Below, piece after piece: positions 62,924-64,000 of a DNA stretch of 64,000 nucleotides. The notes beneath the pieces were generated by a model. The model was given only the letters and a program-made list of their open reading frames with translations. It was not told where the DNA came from and searched no databases. This DNA comes from an uncultured Limosilactobacillus sp. (lineage in GTDB: Bacteria > Bacillota > Bacilli > Lactobacillales > Lactobacillaceae), in contig NZ_CAKPYE010000011.1 in NCBI RefSeq assembly GCF_934202705.1, positions 16,225-80,224 of the forward strand. The letters run 5' to 3'. The position numbers and the translations under genes are program-made. Within the stretch, counting starts at the first letter, position 1. The number at the start of each line of letters is the position of its first letter.

Positions 62924-63160
62924 ATGGATAAGGATATTAAATCAATTGGGTATGGAGTAAAGGTCGGCAGAAATTATGTTGGCAGTGAGGACGTTAGACA
63001 AACATTTTTCAGCTATGTTAGATCTGGAATTCATCTAGCGAAGAATAACGTAAAACTGTTTGATGATTTTGATGAAGCCAAAGCTACTGCTGATGATGCC
63101 AACGGCAAGGTCGTAGAACTCTACGCACGGGAAGTTGAGGATAGCGAAGATGAAGATTGA
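62924..63160 (+). CDS. Hypothetical phage protein
   Basis: A 78-residue protein with a mixed alpha/beta first part (SIGYGVKVGRNYVGSEDVRQTFFSYV) and a strongly acidic C-terminus (EVEDSEDED). Possibly a short DNA-mimic-like or regulatory protein, but this is only a guess from charge. Its end overlaps the next gene by 11 bases. Confidence 0.68.
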   Translation: MDKDIKSIGYGVKVGRNYVGSEDVRQTFFSYVRSGIHLAKNNVKLFDDFDEAKATADDANGKVVELYAREVEDSEDED

Positions 63161-63626
63161 TGAATTTATCGAACAAGTAAACCAGAATGACCGCATGTAT
63201 GCAGAAAAAGTTGATGGAGTAGTTGCCATCTATGATGATAGCGAACACGAGGTGCTCGATATTCGTTTCGATGCAACGAATTTGTTAGATATTAACTACT
63301 TTATAAATAATTTCGGTTCCTGTTTTGGGAAACCAAGTCGTGAGTATTTGTCAGCACTAATTGAAGAATTCCTGCATACACCAATTAAGGAACGTTTTCA
63401 TGAAAAGAAATATGTATTGTCAGCAATGCGTTATGTAGAAGGACCAATTGCTATTAAACAATATGTTACCGGCTATCAACCTAGTGGTGATTATGTAACC
63501 TTTGACTTTGGGAGTAAAGAAAATGCTAGAGAATATACGGGCGATGATTTGCATATCATGTCGCAATGGTTCCCGAAGGAAGCCGTTGATGCCATGAAAG
63601 AACCAGTGGAGGATGACAATGAATAA
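63150..63626 (+). CDS. Hypothetical phage protein
   Basis: A 158-residue protein starting MKIDEFIEQVNQNDRMYAEKV, with a beta-rich segment (VVAIYDDSEHEVLDIRFD) and a helical middle (REYLSALIEEFLHTPIKERFHEKKYVLSAMRYVEG). No metal motif. ATG 63150 has GAGG 8 bases upstream; in-frame TTG 63135 is an unlikely alternative since it overlaps that Shine-Dalgarno. Family not recognised. Overlaps the following gene by 8 bases. Confidence 0.7.
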   Translation: MKIDEFIEQVNQNDRMYAEKVDGVVAIYDDSEHEVLDIRFDATNLLDINYFINNFGSCFGKPSREYLSALIEEFLHTPIKERFHEKKYVLSAMRYVEGPIAIKQYVTGYQPSGDYVTFDFGSKENAREYTGDDLHIMSQWFPKEAVDAMKEPVEDDNE

Positions 63627-63864
63627 ATTGGAAAACTCTTATTATTTAGTCAGAGGACATCTTGGTGAAGATTATTTTGAAAAGGTAACTGATGATCCTA
63701 ATCAAGTAGATTCTATTCAAGAGACCTGCAATCAGTGTGGGGATAATGATTGTATTGAAGGTGATTTCAGCACCTATGAAGAGGGACTGAAGTTGATTAA
63801 AGCCCAGGGCTACAATCCAGAATATCGAGAAACTATGGAAAGAAGATTATATCGTTTGGAGTGA
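63619..63864 (+). CDS. Small cysteine-containing phage protein
   Basis: An 81-residue acidic protein with C37-x2-C40-x4-C45 (CNQCGDNDC), possibly a metal-binding knuckle, and a helical C-terminus (TYEEGLKLIKAQGYNPEYRETMERRLYRLE). ATG 63619 has GGAGG 8 bases upstream; ATG 63613 in the same frame is too close. Function unknown. Confidence 0.68.
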   Translation: MNKLENSYYLVRGHLGEDYFEKVTDDPNQVDSIQETCNQCGDNDCIEGDFSTYEEGLKLIKAQGYNPEYRETMERRLYRLE

Positions 63865-63869
63865 TAATT

Positions 63870-64000
63870 ATGAAACTAACTAAAGAACAACAAGATTGTC
63901 CATATTGCCACGAACCTTATAAAGAAACGTTGACGGCAAATGATGTACCTGTTTCTGTTGAGTGTAATGACGATGGAACAGTTGAGTCTTATTTGATAAT
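63870..64000 (+). CDS. Start of a small zinc-motif phage protein (runs off the window)
   Basis: The frame from ATG 63870 stays open to the window end (43 complete codons). It begins MKLTKEQQDCPYCHEPYKE, a CPYC zinc knuckle typical of small phage early proteins. The Shine-Dalgarno GAGTGA is only moderate. The remainder is beyond the edge, so length and second metal pair cannot be judged. Confidence 0.65.
   Translation, partial: MKLTKEQQDCPYCHEPYKETLTANDVPVSVECNDDGTVESYLI

Noticed and set aside
1..64000. tRNA, rRNA or insertion sequence genes
   Set aside because: No cloverleaf with TTCGA-type T-loop signature, no rRNA sequence and no transposase frame were recognised anywhere in the window.

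Overview
The window is a low-GC Gram-positive chromosome segment from the Lactobacillaceae, most probably the genus Limosilactobacillus (reuteri/fermentum-like). The gene order xerD-ribT-scpA-scpB-rluB-ribU-ypbB-recQ-LysM gene-cmk-rpsA-der-hup is the Bacillus/lactobacillus core arrangement. A short 473-residue pyruvate kinase follows dnaE directly with no pfkA between them, which suits an obligately heterofermentative lactobacillus. The species was inferred from the sequence alone and not checked by a search.

Layout. 1-11.5 kb is housekeeping: the end of aspS, then rpsU, yqeY, phoH-ybeY-dgkA-era-recO, a T-box leader with glyQS, and dnaG-rpoD. 11.5-20.5 kb is a nearly complete lysine/diaminopimelate locus. 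dapF and lysC lie on the minus strand; lysA-dapD-dapL-dapA-dapB-patA lie on the plus strand behind a lysine riboswitch (acetylase route). 20.5-33 kb holds trmK, a Nif3-like gene, pepT, dnaE, pyk, cvfB, xerD, ribT, scpAB and rluB. An FMN riboswitch then precedes ribU. 34-52.3 kb runs from ypbB-recQ through cmk, rpsA, der, hup, a TPR gene, cca, uup, thyA-dfrA, trhA (minus strand), degV and a lipase-like gene to rbgA-rnhB.

At about 52.95 kb the competence gene dprA is cut off after about 210 residues. From there to the right edge the window is the left arm of a temperate siphophage-type prophage. A leftward lysogeny module holds the integrase, a small secreted protein, an ImmA-like metalloprotease and a CI-like repressor. 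A divergent promoter/operator region carries four copies of a 17-bp operator-like motif. The rightward early module holds a Cro-like regulator, small hypotheticals, a Gam-like protein, a DUF1071 single-strand annealing protein, an HNH nuclease, SSB and a DnaD-like replication initiator with iteron-like repeats, followed by many small zinc-ribbon or unknown proteins. The rest of the prophage, attR and the 3' part of dprA lie beyond the window.

The most notable observations are the disruption of dprA, a small phage zinc-finger protein ending in an SSB-like acidic tip (IDDLPF), a possible Tad2-like (DUF2829-type) anti-defence protein, a secreted protein in the superinfection-exclusion position, and origin-like repeats inside the phage initiator gene. 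No rRNA, tRNA, insertion sequence or CRISPR array was found.
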